Shown here piece after piece: positions 20,322 to 29,075 of a stretch of DNA of 64,000 nt. How positions within the stretch are numbered: position 1 is the stretch's first letter; each line of letters starts with the position of its first letter. Below the pieces are notes generated by a model. That model was not told where the DNA came from and did no database searches. It saw only the letters and a program-made list of their open reading frames with translations. The stretch is from Bacteroidales bacterium (lineage in GTDB: Bacteria; Bacteroidota; Bacteroidia; Bacteroidales; UBA932), in NCBI GenBank assembly GCA_017451395.1, contig JAFSPR010000098.1:34952-98951 (forward strand), written 5' to 3'. The position numbers and the translations under genes are program-made.

Positions 20322-21356
20322 ATGTTTAAGAAATTGTGGCATAAGATTCAGGTGATTATCCGGTGGGCTTCCATCTGGATATACCGGATCACGCGGTTTC
20401 TGACTCACGACATATTCTATCTGAGGGAACAGGATTTCTCACGGTGGAAGGGGCGCCTTGTGAAGGATGCAAAGACCGTGATACTGATGCTCACAACGTT
20501 CAGTTCCCAGAAAATCGGCTACCAGGTGACGGCCCTTGCATACAGGAGTATGATGAGCGTGGTGCCGGCAATAGCAATCGCTTTCTACCTCACTTCCGGC
20601 GTGGGGATGAAGGATATGTTCAAGGACATCCTCCTCACAAATCTTGGAGATACCCGTATCACGGAGGTTCTTATGAATGCCGCCGACAACATTGTGGACG
20701 TGGCGCAGAGCGGCCTCTTCGGTTTCATCTCCATGGCATCCTTCCTGTGGATAGTGCTGTCCCTGATGATAACCGTGAGGAGCGTTTTCAACAACGTCTG
20801 GAAGGTGGACAAGGAGAGGAATTTCCTCAAGATGATAGGCGTCATTATCGGCATAACCATAATGGCCCCGTTCGTGGTGATAATCTTCTTCTCCGGGTCA
20901 GTGGTGTATTCCCATATCCTGGACGTGCTGTTCCCCGGCACGGAGATCATCTACTCCACAATCAAGAGTTTTATGTCCTGGCTGCTGTTTGCCGGGGCCA
21001 GCGTGCTTATTATGTCCGCTATGTACAAGTTCATCCCGGGAACCAAGGTGAGGTTCAGGTACGCCATCAAGGCGGCCCTCATTTCCGGTCTGGTGTTCAC
21101 CGGCGTGCAGTACCTGTACCTGGAAACCCAGATGATGGTGGCAAAGGTAAGCGCCGTTTACGGTGTCCTGGCGGCCCTCCCCCTGTTTATGGTGTGGCTG
21201 AATCTTGGATGGACCATAATCCTGTACGGGGCGGAACTGTCCTTTGCCTTCCAGAACGTTGACAGGATGGGTATCACCAACGAGCAACTTGACAAGATGT
21301 ATGCAGAAGCCGTCCGTGAGAGGAAGGAAAGGCATCATAAAGGTTTAGAACTATGA
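20322..21356 (+). CDS. YihY/BrkB-family inner-membrane protein
   Basis: The 344-residue protein begins 2 bp after ligA and overlaps rel by 4 bp. It has about six hydrophobic segments, with the family features YRSMMSVVPAIAIAFYL near residue 70 and FTGVQYLYLETQ and GVLAALPLFMVWLNLGW towards the C-terminus. The family was once annotated as ribonuclease BN, which is wrong; its actual function is not established, and transport or envelope roles are proposed. The charged N-terminal about 40 residues and C-terminal about 30 residues are probably cytoplasmic. Confidence 0.85.
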   Translation: MFKKLWHKIQVIIRWASIWIYRITRFLTHDIFYLREQDFSRWKGRLVKDAKTVILMLTTFSSQKIGYQVTALAYRSMMSVVPAIAIAFYLTSGVGMKDMFKDILLTNLGDTRITEVLMNAADNIVDVAQSGLFGFISMASFLWIVLSLMITVRSVFNNVWKVDKERNFLKMIGVIIGITIMAPFVVIIFFSGSVVYSHILDVLFPGTEIIYSTIKSFMSWLLFAGASVLIMSAMYKFIPGTKVRFRYAIKAALISGLVFTGVQYLYLETQMMVAKVSAVYGVLAALPLFMVWLNLGWTIILYGAELSFAFQNVDRMGITNEQLDKMYAEAVRERKERHHKGLEL

Positions 21357-23599
21357 GTTTTTCAGAGTTTACACAGAAAGATTACGACTGGATAAGGCGT
21401 GACTACGAGGTCCTGAGGGCATCGGCCGAAAAACGATGCGCCAACGAGCGGGAACTCGCGGTGGTGGAAAAGGCCTTCGAGTTTGCAAACAACGCCCATC
21501 GTAATGTGAGAAGGCGCAGCGGCGAGCCTTATATGCTCCACCCTATCGCCGTGGCGCAGATAGTGGTAGACAATATCGGCCTTGGATACAAGTCAATATC
21601 GGCCGCCCTGCTGCACGACGTAGTGGAGGACACGGATTATACCGTGGAGGACATCAGGGCCGAATTCGGGGACAAGATAGCAACCCTTGTGGACGGCCTC
21701 ACCAAGATCAAGAACGTCCTTGACACGGAGCAGAAGACCCACGGCACGGACATCTCCCAGCAGAGCCTCCAGGCCGAAAACTTCAAGCGTATCCTCCTCA
21801 CGCTCAACGACGACGTCCGCGTTGTGCTCATAAAACTGGCCGACCGCCTCCATAACTGCCGCACCATTGAGCATATGCCGGAGCACAAGAGGGACAAGAT
21901 CCTCTCCGAAACTATGTTCATCTTCATCCCCCTGGCCCACAGGCTTGGCCTTTACGGGATAAAGAGCGAACTTGAGAACATCTGGCTGCGCTACAAGGAG
22001 CCTGACGCCTATGAGGAAATCAAGGAAAGGATTGACAAGAGGGTCCAGGAGAAGGGGTCGGAGATGAACGAATTCGTGGAGCCAATTGAGAAGGCTCTCT
22101 CCGATGCCGGCTTTAAATTCACCATCAAAAAGCGCATCAAAACCCCTTATTCCGTGTGGCGGAAGATGGAGGAGAAGCAGATTCCCTTCGAGGAAGTGTA
22201 TGACCTCTATGCCATCAGGATAATCTTTGAGCCCACGGAGAATTCCAGGGAGACTGAACGTGACCAGTGCTATCACATATTCTCCACAATCACAGGTATT
22301 TACCGCTATATGCCGGAAAGGCTCCGCGACTGGGTGAGACACCCCAAGAGCAACGGCTACGAGGCCCTTCACTGTACGCTTCTCAGCAACAGCGGCGTGT
22401 GGGTGGAGGTCCAGATCCGCACCCGCAGGATGGACGACATAGCGGAAAAGGGTATAGCCGCCCACTGGATGTACAAGCGCAACGGCTTTGTGGGAGAAGG
22501 TGACAACGAGATGGACCTCTGGCTCACCCGGATCAAGGAAATCCTGGTGAACCCTGACGTGAATGCCCTGGAACTTCTGGATATCATCCACAACGACCTT
22601 ACATCGGCCGAGATTTACGTGTTTACCCCCCGCGGGGAGCAGCGCACCATCCAGAAGGGTGCCACGGTGCTTGACTTTGCATACCTTATCCATACGGAAA
22701 TAGGCAACAAGGCCATTGCGGCAAAGGTGAACCAGAAACTGGTGAGCCTTAACCACGTGATAAAGACCGGAGACAAGATTGAGATAATCACCGCCGAGGA
22801 AGCGAAGCCTCAGCCTGAATGGCTCCAGTTCCTTGTCACGCACCGTGCGCGCACGCTTGTGCAGGAATACTTCAAGACGCAGAGGCGTCAGGTCCTGGAT
22901 TCCGGCCGGAGCATCCTCGAAGACCGCGTCCAGCAACTTGGCTTCACCCTTGACGAAACCACTCTTCAGCGTATTGAGGTGGCTTATCACTCGGAATCGA
23001 GGGACGAACTCTTCTATAATATCGGCCTTGGAAACCAGAGCCTTGAGAATCTTGAGGAGGTGCTGAGGAAGTCTTCCGGCAGCAGGATTTCCTGGCTGAG
23101 GAGAGTCCTTCACCTTGAGGATAAGCCGGAGGCGGAGAAAGCGGAAACCTTTATCATCGGCTCTTCAGACCCGGATTCCCCGCGCTTTTCCATCGCCACC
23201 TGCTGCAACCCCATCCCCGGAGACCCCGTGATTGGTTTCAAGGCCCCGGACGGCGTTGTCACCGTGCACAAGAAGAGTTGCCGCGTTGCAGAGCGCATAG
23301 CCGCGTCCCACGGAGACTGGGTGGTTGTTCCAAAGTGGCTGGACCAGGCCGAAGACCGCTCCTTCCTTGTGAGGATTTCCCTGAAGGGAATAGACCGTAT
23401 GGGCCTTCTCAATGAGATTTCCCGCTACGTGTCCCTGGTTATGGGCGTGAATATGAGAAAGTTGTCGCTTCAGGCCGAAGGCGGTATCTTTGGCGGCTTC
23501 ATAGACCTTTACGTGCCTTCCAGGGAAACCCTGGAGGAGATGATGAAGAACCTCCAGGCCATTGACGGCATAGAAAATGTGACCAGAACGGAAATATGA
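21353..23599 (+). CDS. rel: Bifunctional (p)ppGpp synthetase/hydrolase Rel
   Basis: The 748-residue product has the full RelA/SpoT layout. The HD hydrolase domain carries HDVVED (88-93), and the synthetase domain has RIKTPYSVWRKM and VYDLYAIRIIF. TGS (VFTPRGEQRTIQKGA, about residue 425), a helical/zinc-finger region with CCNPIPGD, and a C-terminal ACT domain follow. An intact HDxxED motif points to a bifunctional enzyme that both makes and degrades the alarmone. It sits in a chain of genes joined by ATGA overlaps (yihY upstream, lipoprotein downstream), so its expression is tied to ligA and ispG. Confidence 0.93.
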   Translation: MSFSEFTQKDYDWIRRDYEVLRASAEKRCANERELAVVEKAFEFANNAHRNVRRRSGEPYMLHPIAVAQIVVDNIGLGYKSISAALLHDVVEDTDYTVEDIRAEFGDKIATLVDGLTKIKNVLDTEQKTHGTDISQQSLQAENFKRILLTLNDDVRVVLIKLADRLHNCRTIEHMPEHKRDKILSETMFIFIPLAHRLGLYGIKSELENIWLRYKEPDAYEEIKERIDKRVQEKGSEMNEFVEPIEKALSDAGFKFTIKKRIKTPYSVWRKMEEKQIPFEEVYDLYAIRIIFEPTENSRETERDQCYHIFSTITGIYRYMPERLRDWVRHPKSNGYEALHCTLLSNSGVWVEVQIRTRRMDDIAEKGIAAHWMYKRNGFVGEGDNEMDLWLTRIKEILVNPDVNALELLDIIHNDLTSAEIYVFTPRGEQRTIQKGATVLDFAYLIHTEIGNKAIAAKVNQKLVSLNHVIKTGDKIEIITAEEAKPQPEWLQFLVTHRARTLVQEYFKTQRRQVLDSGRSILEDRVQQLGFTLDETTLQRIEVAYHSESRDELFYNIGLGNQSLENLEEVLRKSSGSRISWLRRVLHLEDKPEAEKAETFIIGSSDPDSPRFSIATCCNPIPGDPVIGFKAPDGVVTVHKKSCRVAERIAASHGDWVVVPKWLDQAEDRSFLVRISLKGIDRMGLLNEISRYVSLVMGVNMRKLSLQAEGGIFGGFIDLYVPSRETLEEMMKNLQAIDGIENVTRTEI

Positions 23600-25395
23600 A
23601 TCTAAGAAAGTTCATACCCCTCATACCCGTGGCCCTCATCCTTGGGAGCCTGATGTTCCCGTGGGGCTGCGCAAACACCACTACGCCCCCTTCAGGCGGA
23701 GACAAGGACACCATCCCCCCGGAGATGACCAAGATCTCCCCAATGCCCGGAACGGTGAACGTGAATCCACACAGGACCAAACTGGTTTTCACATTCAATG
23801 AATATGTGAAGATCAAGGACGCCAACGGAATCTTCCTTTCCCCTCCCCTTGAGAAAAAGCCCAAGGCCGTGATAAAGGGAAAGTCGGTTGTGGTGAGTTT
23901 TGAAAGCGACCTTGATACCAACACCACTTATACCCTGGACCTCACCGGCGCCATTGCCGACAACAACGAGGGCAATATGTTCCCGGGCTTTACGCTGGTG
24001 TTTTCCACCGGTCCACAGATTGATTCCATGTGCCTGACGGGCCTTGTGCAGGATTTCCAGACGCTCAAGCCCCTCAAGGCGGTCACGGTGATGCTGTATA
24101 AGGACCATACCGATTCCGCAGTGTTCCTGAGGCGTCCGTATGCCGCCGCCAAAACCGACGACTGGGGCTTTTTCAGCATCCGTAACATCAAGGACACTCT
24201 CTACCGCGTATATGCCGTAAAGGACGAGAACAACAACAATATGTACGATCCTGAAACGGAGCGGATAGCCTTCCTGGATACCCTTTTCAGGCCAAAGACC
24301 GTATACAACGACTCAATCTACGAACTGAAGAAGTTCGAGATGAAGGATACGGCCCTGTGCCTTGCCAGAAAGACGGACTTCGAACTAAATATGTTCCGTG
24401 AAAAGCCTTCCAAGCAACTGATAGTGAAGAAGGAAAGGGTTGGTGTGCGTACGGCTTACCTTACCTTTATGGCTCCGGATGCAAAGATCCACGATATGAG
24501 GATAAAGGGCCTGCCCCGTGAGAAACTCATCTCCCAGTTCAACCCTCAGAAAGACTCCCTGGAACTCTGGGTGAACGACCAACGGAAGATGCCCGACACC
24601 CTACAACTGGTGATAAAATACGATAAAACCGACACCACGGGAACGCTTGTGCCTACGGAAGAGACCGTAAGGCTGGCCCTTGACAAGAAAGTGAGGGCGG
24701 AGATGATGAAGAAGGCCAACGACATCCGCAGCCGCAAGCACGAGGACACCATTGCCGTAATGAAAACTACGGCCGATGCCACCACCGTTGAGCAGTACGG
24801 CTACCAGATAGAGTTCCAGTACCCTCTCATTATGGAGTCCTGGGATTCCCTCACTATGAGGAGCGTGAACCCGCGCCAGCAGGAAGCGAAGATGGAATAT
24901 GTCCTGGAGAAGGATTCAACCAACCTCAGGAAGTTTTCCATAAAGCCCACAACGCCTTTCCAGCAGGGTTTTGACTATTATCTCAAGATTCCTCACCGCA
25001 AGTTCAGGGACGTAAACGGCTATTACAACGACAGTACGGAACTGAAGGTCACCCTCCCCAAGGACGACAAACTGAGCAGCATTACCCTGGAACTTTCCGG
25101 CGTGCGCAACAAGTACATCGTGGACCTTCTTGGAGAGAAACGAGACAAAGTGATCCGCAGTTTCATAGTTGAGGCCGACGGTCCCCTGCTGTTCCCCTAT
25201 CTGAAAGCCGGAAAATACTGCATAAGGATAACGGAAGACCTTAACCGCAACAATATCGTGGACACCGGAAACCTTCTGGAGCACCGCCAGCCTGAGAAAG
25301 TACGCTTCTTCAAAGTGGACGACCAATTCCTCATCCAGGTGCTGGAAAGAAGCGAGATGGTGTGGACCCTTGACCTTGAGGAGATGTTCAGATGA
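23596..25395 (+). CDS. Lipoprotein with SbsA-type Ig-like domain
   Basis: The 599-residue product has a signal peptide ending in a lipobox-like WGC motif (Cys near residue 27), then TTTPPSGGDKD, a sequence common in Bacteroidota lipoproteins of this type. An SbsA-like Ig domain follows (about 40-140; IPPEMTKISPMPGTVNV, LDTNTTYTLDL). A carboxypeptidase-regulatory-like region lies at about 145-230 and an uncharacterised C-terminal part follows. It is anchored in an envelope membrane; its role is unknown. Overlaps of 4 bp on both sides place it in the ligA-ispG operon, next to a probable outer-membrane protein. Confidence 0.75.
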   Translation: MNLRKFIPLIPVALILGSLMFPWGCANTTTPPSGGDKDTIPPEMTKISPMPGTVNVNPHRTKLVFTFNEYVKIKDANGIFLSPPLEKKPKAVIKGKSVVVSFESDLDTNTTYTLDLTGAIADNNEGNMFPGFTLVFSTGPQIDSMCLTGLVQDFQTLKPLKAVTVMLYKDHTDSAVFLRRPYAAAKTDDWGFFSIRNIKDTLYRVYAVKDENNNNMYDPETERIAFLDTLFRPKTVYNDSIYELKKFEMKDTALCLARKTDFELNMFREKPSKQLIVKKERVGVRTAYLTFMAPDAKIHDMRIKGLPREKLISQFNPQKDSLELWVNDQRKMPDTLQLVIKYDKTDTTGTLVPTEETVRLALDKKVRAEMMKKANDIRSRKHEDTIAVMKTTADATTVEQYGYQIEFQYPLIMESWDSLTMRSVNPRQQEAKMEYVLEKDSTNLRKFSIKPTTPFQQGFDYYLKIPHRKFRDVNGYYNDSTELKVTLPKDDKLSSITLELSGVRNKYIVDLLGEKRDKVIRSFIVEADGPLLFPYLKAGKYCIRITEDLNRNNIVDTGNLLEHRQPEKVRFFKVDDQFLIQVLERSEMVWTLDLEEMFR

Positions 25396-26276
25396 CGGGT
25401 AAAAGACTCATACTGACAGGCCTTCTCCTTCTTGCAGGCCTTGCCGCCAGGGCCCAGGTGGACCTTGATGCGGAGTTCTTCTCCCTGCCCTCCGAAATAA
25501 CCGGGGAGTATCTTGACAGCGTAACCGTCCAGAAGATGTCCCCCAACAATTACTGGGCTGCAGGCGTTTTCGGCGGCGTAACGCTAAACTACGGTTACTT
25601 CAACCCCACCAGGTACACACGCTGGATGGCGCAGTACCCCGCATACGGATTCTCCGTCATCCGCCACTACACCATGTTCAATATGTTCCCCAATATGGCG
25701 CTGGAGTTCGGCGCCCAGATGGGGCACGAGGGCTACGAGTTCAAGATCAACAAGGAAACCGGTCTCAGGACCAATGTGGAGCCCGGTACGGGCGCTTACA
25801 AGATTTATATGAAGGTGCCGGAGGTATTCTTCCTAACCCATTTCCACGGAGACCTCTCCGACCACTTCAAACTGATGCTCAAGATCGGCATCTACGGAGG
25901 ATACAGGCTGGACATAAAGCGTGACATTGATGAGAGATATGCTCCGTATGACCAGTATATGTCCACCCAGTACAAGTTTATGGACTATGACCGCAGGCCT
26001 TCATACGGCGTGAGGGGCGGAGTAGGATTCGGCCTTATGTTCGACCCTATAGAGATTCACGTTATGGTCCAGGGCAAGTGGGGATGGAATTCTTTCTGGA
26101 ATCCGGACTATACCAACAAGTTCTACTACCGCTTCGGATATCCCCTTGACTCGGGTCTTACCATCGGCGTATATTATCAACTTACACCAAGGTTCGGCCA
26201 TACTGGGTCTCAACTGAGAAAACTTGCAAAGAAGATTGTGGAAGAAGAAAACACCATAAGAGATGCTAGAGACTAA
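25392..26276 (+). CDS. Exported outer-membrane beta-barrel-like protein
   Basis: The 294-residue product has a Sec signal peptide (about 21 residues, ending AARA). The mature part is rich in Tyr, Trp, Phe and Gly, with repeated YGFS, YGGYRLD and FGYPLDSG stretches typical of outer-membrane barrel strands. There is no recognisable domain name. It overlaps the preceding lipoprotein gene by 4 bp and the ispG start by 14 bp. A lipoprotein-barrel pairing in one operon suggests a joint envelope function, but that is inference from position. Confidence 0.65.
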   Translation: MTGKRLILTGLLLLAGLAARAQVDLDAEFFSLPSEITGEYLDSVTVQKMSPNNYWAAGVFGGVTLNYGYFNPTRYTRWMAQYPAYGFSVIRHYTMFNMFPNMALEFGAQMGHEGYEFKINKETGLRTNVEPGTGAYKIYMKVPEVFFLTHFHGDLSDHFKLMLKIGIYGGYRLDIKRDIDERYAPYDQYMSTQYKFMDYDRRPSYGVRGGVGFGLMFDPIEIHVMVQGKWGWNSFWNPDYTNKFYYRFGYPLDSGLTIGVYYQLTPRFGHTGSQLRKLAKKIVEEENTIRDARD

Positions 26277-27534
26277 GACTGTCACCGTTGGTTCCAACGT
26301 ACTTATAGGAAGCGGCCACCCCATTGTGGTCCAGACAATGTGCAACACGCATACCTCTGATGTGGAGGCAACGGTAGCCCAGTGCCGCCGCCTTGCCGCC
26401 GCGGGCTCTGAACTTATCCGCATCACCGTACCCTCGATGAAGGACGTCCCCTGCCTTGAGGAAATAAGCCGGAGGCTTCGCGCGGAGGGTATCGGCACTC
26501 CCCTTGTGGCCGATATCCACTTTTCCCCAGAGATTGCCATGGCCGTGGTCCCCATCGTGGAGAAGATCCGCATAAATCCCGGCAACTTCCACCCTGACCA
26601 CCAGAAGGCGCGGGAACTCTTCGGAAAGTTCATTGAGAGGTGCAAGGAGTACGGAAGGGCCATACGTATCGGCCTTAATCACGGATCCCTTGGAAAGTAC
26701 ATCATAGACAAGTATGGAAACACGCCGGAGGCAATGGCCCTTGCCGCCTTCGAGTGGGTTAAGATGTGCCGGGAGGCCGATTTCCACAACGTTGTGGTGT
26801 CCCTGAAGGCCTCCAACACCGTGGTGATGGTCCAGGCCTACCGCCGCCTTGCCGCCATGATGCAGGAATCAGGCGTTGTGTATCCCCTTCATGTGGGCGT
26901 AACCGAGGCCGGAAACGGAGACAGCGGCCGCATCAAGTCCTGCGTTGCCATTTCAACCCTCCTTTCCGAGGGTATCGGCAACACTATCCGCGTTTCCCTT
27001 ACCGAAGACCCTGTCAATGAGATTCCCGTTGCGCAGTACCTTGCGCACAGGTACTCATCGGCCCCGGCCCCTGCCGGAATGAGTGAAAGGGAGGAAACCA
27101 TACTCAAGGCGGCCTGCGACTGGGGCGCTCCCCTTCTGAATCATCAGGTAGACGACATCCCCATTGAGGACGAATACCTCAAGGATGAGATCCTGCAGGC
27201 CTGCAGGCGCCGTTTCTATAAACCGGAGTATATTGCCTGCCCCGGCTGCGGAAGGACGCTCTACGATCTTGAAAACACATTCAACAAGGTAAAGGAGCGC
27301 ACCTCCCATTTCAAGGATGTGGTGATTGCCGTGATGGGCTGCATAGTGAACGGCCCCGGAGAGATGGCCGATGCCGATTACGGCTATGTGGGAGAGGGTT
27401 TCGGGAAGGTTACCCTGTACCGTAAAAAAGACCCCGTCCTGAGGCATATACCTGAAGACGAGGCTGTTGATAAGCTCGTTGAGCTAATTCGAAGGGATTC
27501 GGAGCAAAGCGACGCAGGGGGTCTGGGGGATTAG
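26263..27534 (+). CDS. ispG: (E)-4-hydroxy-3-methylbut-2-enyl-diphosphate synthase
   Basis: The 423-residue product carries a TIM-barrel N-terminal domain (VADIHFSPEIA, KIRINPGNF, IRIGLNHGSL) and the iron-sulfur ligands CPGCGR and MGCIVNGPGE. It makes HMBPP in the methylerythritol phosphate route to isoprenoids, using an electron donor. At 423 residues it lacks the large middle insert seen in the longer IspG of many Bacteroidota. The final residues (SEQSDAGGLGD) lie in a palindromic stretch and the TAG stop falls in its loop, so the tail may be a later addition. Confidence 0.92.
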   Translation: MLETKTVTVGSNVLIGSGHPIVVQTMCNTHTSDVEATVAQCRRLAAAGSELIRITVPSMKDVPCLEEISRRLRAEGIGTPLVADIHFSPEIAMAVVPIVEKIRINPGNFHPDHQKARELFGKFIERCKEYGRAIRIGLNHGSLGKYIIDKYGNTPEAMALAAFEWVKMCREADFHNVVVSLKASNTVVMVQAYRRLAAMMQESGVVYPLHVGVTEAGNGDSGRIKSCVAISTLLSEGIGNTIRVSLTEDPVNEIPVAQYLAHRYSSAPAPAGMSEREETILKAACDWGAPLLNHQVDDIPIEDEYLKDEILQACRRRFYKPEYIACPGCGRTLYDLENTFNKVKERTSHFKDVVIAVMGCIVNGPGEMADADYGYVGEGFGKVTLYRKKDPVLRHIPEDEAVDKLVELIRRDSEQSDAGGLGD

Positions 27535-27542
27535 TCCCCCAG
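27523..27542. terminator. Hairpin overlapping ispG stop codon
   Basis: CTGGGGGA (27523-27530) pairs with TCCCCCAG (27535-27542) over loop TTAG, which contains the ispG stop. A second small stem TCAGT-GAA-ACTGA follows (27543-27555). There is no T-run, so it may be a 3'-end stabiliser or roadblock between convergent genes and not a classical terminator. Confidence 0.5.
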
Positions 27543-27559
27543 TCAGTGAAACTGATATT

Positions 27560-28234
27560 CTAGCTATCCGGCAGGATAGCAAGGATAGATTCCACTGCCC
27601 TTACCTTATCTCCAACCTTCACTTTTACATCGGCTTCAAGAGGGACAAAAAGGTCTATCCTGGAGCCGAATTTGATTACTCCGCACTGGTCTCCGCGGTA
27701 CTCTATCTTTCCGGGCTCTGAGTAGCACACTATACGGCGGGCGAAAGTACCTGCAATCTGCTTGAAGAATACGGAGCCGTATTCGTTTTCCATACAGGAG
27801 GATGAGTGCTCATTGAGTTCCGACGCTTTTTCGTGGAATGCCAGGATGTATTTTCCGGGGTGGTACTGGTAATAGGTTAGCCTGCCGGTTATGGGCCAGA
27901 AGTTGCAGTGGACATCGAAGAAATCCATATATACGGATATCTGGATGCAGTCCTTCTTGAGAAACTCTTTCTCAAAGACCTTGTCCACAATCACCACCTT
28001 TCCGTCGGCCACGGAGGTTACCAGCCTGTGATTCCCCTCATCCGGGGCGTTCCTGTTGGGAACCCTGAAGAACCAGGTGATGAATATCATAAACACCACC
28101 ATAACGGCGCACAGCGGGATGCTGATCCACAGGATGGGGATGAAACGCGCGGCAAGGAAAATGAGCACCGCGCAGATGCACCAGGAGGTCAGGATTGTTC
28201 CGTAGGAATCTTCATCGATTTTGATCCACTTCAT
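27560..28234 (-). CDS. psd: Phosphatidylserine decarboxylase proenzyme
   Basis: The 224-residue product is of the short, PSD-B/archaeal-like type. Two N-terminal membrane segments (about 15-55) are followed by the decarboxylase domain with YMDFFDVHCNFWPI. The self-cleavage site is at KFGSR near residue 190, where the Ser would become the pyruvoyl group. It converts phosphatidylserine to phosphatidylethanolamine in the inner membrane. It lies 4 bp after cdsA, so CDP-diacylglycerol synthesis and a downstream phospholipid step are encoded together; no pssA is in the window. Confidence 0.9.
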   Translation of the reverse strand: MKWIKIDEDSYGTILTSWCICAVLIFLAARFIPILWISIPLCAVMVVFMIFITWFFRVPNRNAPDEGNHRLVTSVADGKVVIVDKVFEKEFLKKDCIQISVYMDFFDVHCNFWPITGRLTYYQYHPGKYILAFHEKASELNEHSSSCMENEYGSVFFKQIAGTFARRIVCYSEPGKIEYRGDQCGVIKFGSRIDLFVPLEADVKVKVGDKVRAVESILAILPDS

Positions 28235-28238
28235 AGCC

Positions 28239-29075
28239 TTAGACTAATTCAGATAAAAGAAGGTAAATATAACCGGCGGGAATGGCGAACAGGGCGCTGT
28301 CAAAACGGTCCATAAGCCCGCCGTGGCCGGGAATCAGGTTTCCGGAATCCTTGATGCCGGCAGCGCGTTTCCACAGGGATTCAAAGAGGTCTCCCAGTAC
28401 GCCCGCAACGCTCATAATGGCGGCCATGATGAGGCAGTGCCATATGGGGAAGGTAAAAAGCCCTGTCCAGTAAAGGATAGCCCCTGCAAGGACAGATGTG
28501 AGAAGGCCGCCTATAAAGCCCGCCCAGGATTTCTTTGGAGAAATGGAGGGACAGAGTTTTGCGGGCCATATTTTCTGGCCGAGGAGCATCCCGAAGCAGT
28601 ATGCGCCTGTGTCGGAGGCCCAGATGATGATAAAGAACGCAACCATCAGAAGGCCGCTGAAAGTGCCGTTGCTGTAAACTACGACGTTTGACAGGGCAAT
28701 GGGAATGCCGATATAGAGAAGACCCGCATACAGATAGCCCGTTTTAAGGAAGTCCTTGTGATCCTTCTGGAAAATTGACCATATCATTATGGCTCCGGTG
28801 AGGATGAAAAGGCTGGGAAAAAACGTTTCTGATAAGGATTCACCCCTGTAAAGGCAACTTCCCGCGATCCACACAAGGGCGGCGCCCATACAGGCTGCAA
28901 AATCCTGCAGCGCCCTATAGGAACTGCCCATAGTCATCCGGTAGAACTCCCCCAGCATTATGTAGGAGATGAGAGAGAACAGGATTATGAACACTATCCT
29001 GTTAAAAAGGAGTCCTCCCAGCATTACTGCAAGGAAAAGGACTCCGAATATGGTGCGTTTTACTGTAGGGTTCAT
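28239..29075 (-). CDS. cdsA: Phosphatidate cytidylyltransferase (CDP-diacylglycerol synthase)
   Basis: The 278-residue integral membrane protein has about eight hydrophobic helices. The CdsA signature is in the C-terminal half: SPKKSWAGFIGG, GDLFESLWKRAAGIKDSG and PGHGGLMDRFDS. It makes CDP-diacylglycerol from phosphatidate and CTP for all phospholipid head-group synthesis. It overlaps the end of ftsH by 4 bp (ATGA) and is followed by psd. Confidence 0.92.
   Translation of the reverse strand: MNPTVKRTIFGVLFLAVMLGGLLFNRIVFIILFSLISYIMLGEFYRMTMGSSYRALQDFAACMGAALVWIAGSCLYRGESLSETFFPSLFILTGAIMIWSIFQKDHKDFLKTGYLYAGLLYIGIPIALSNVVVYSNGTFSGLLMVAFFIIIWASDTGAYCFGMLLGQKIWPAKLCPSISPKKSWAGFIGGLLTSVLAGAILYWTGLFTFPIWHCLIMAAIMSVAGVLGDLFESLWKRAAGIKDSGNLIPGHGGLMDRFDSALFAIPAGYIYLLLSELV

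Noticed and set aside
21593-23113. 506-residue antisense frame over rel
   Set aside because: It is the shadow of a GC-biased coding frame; no start signal, promoter or recognisable motif supports it.
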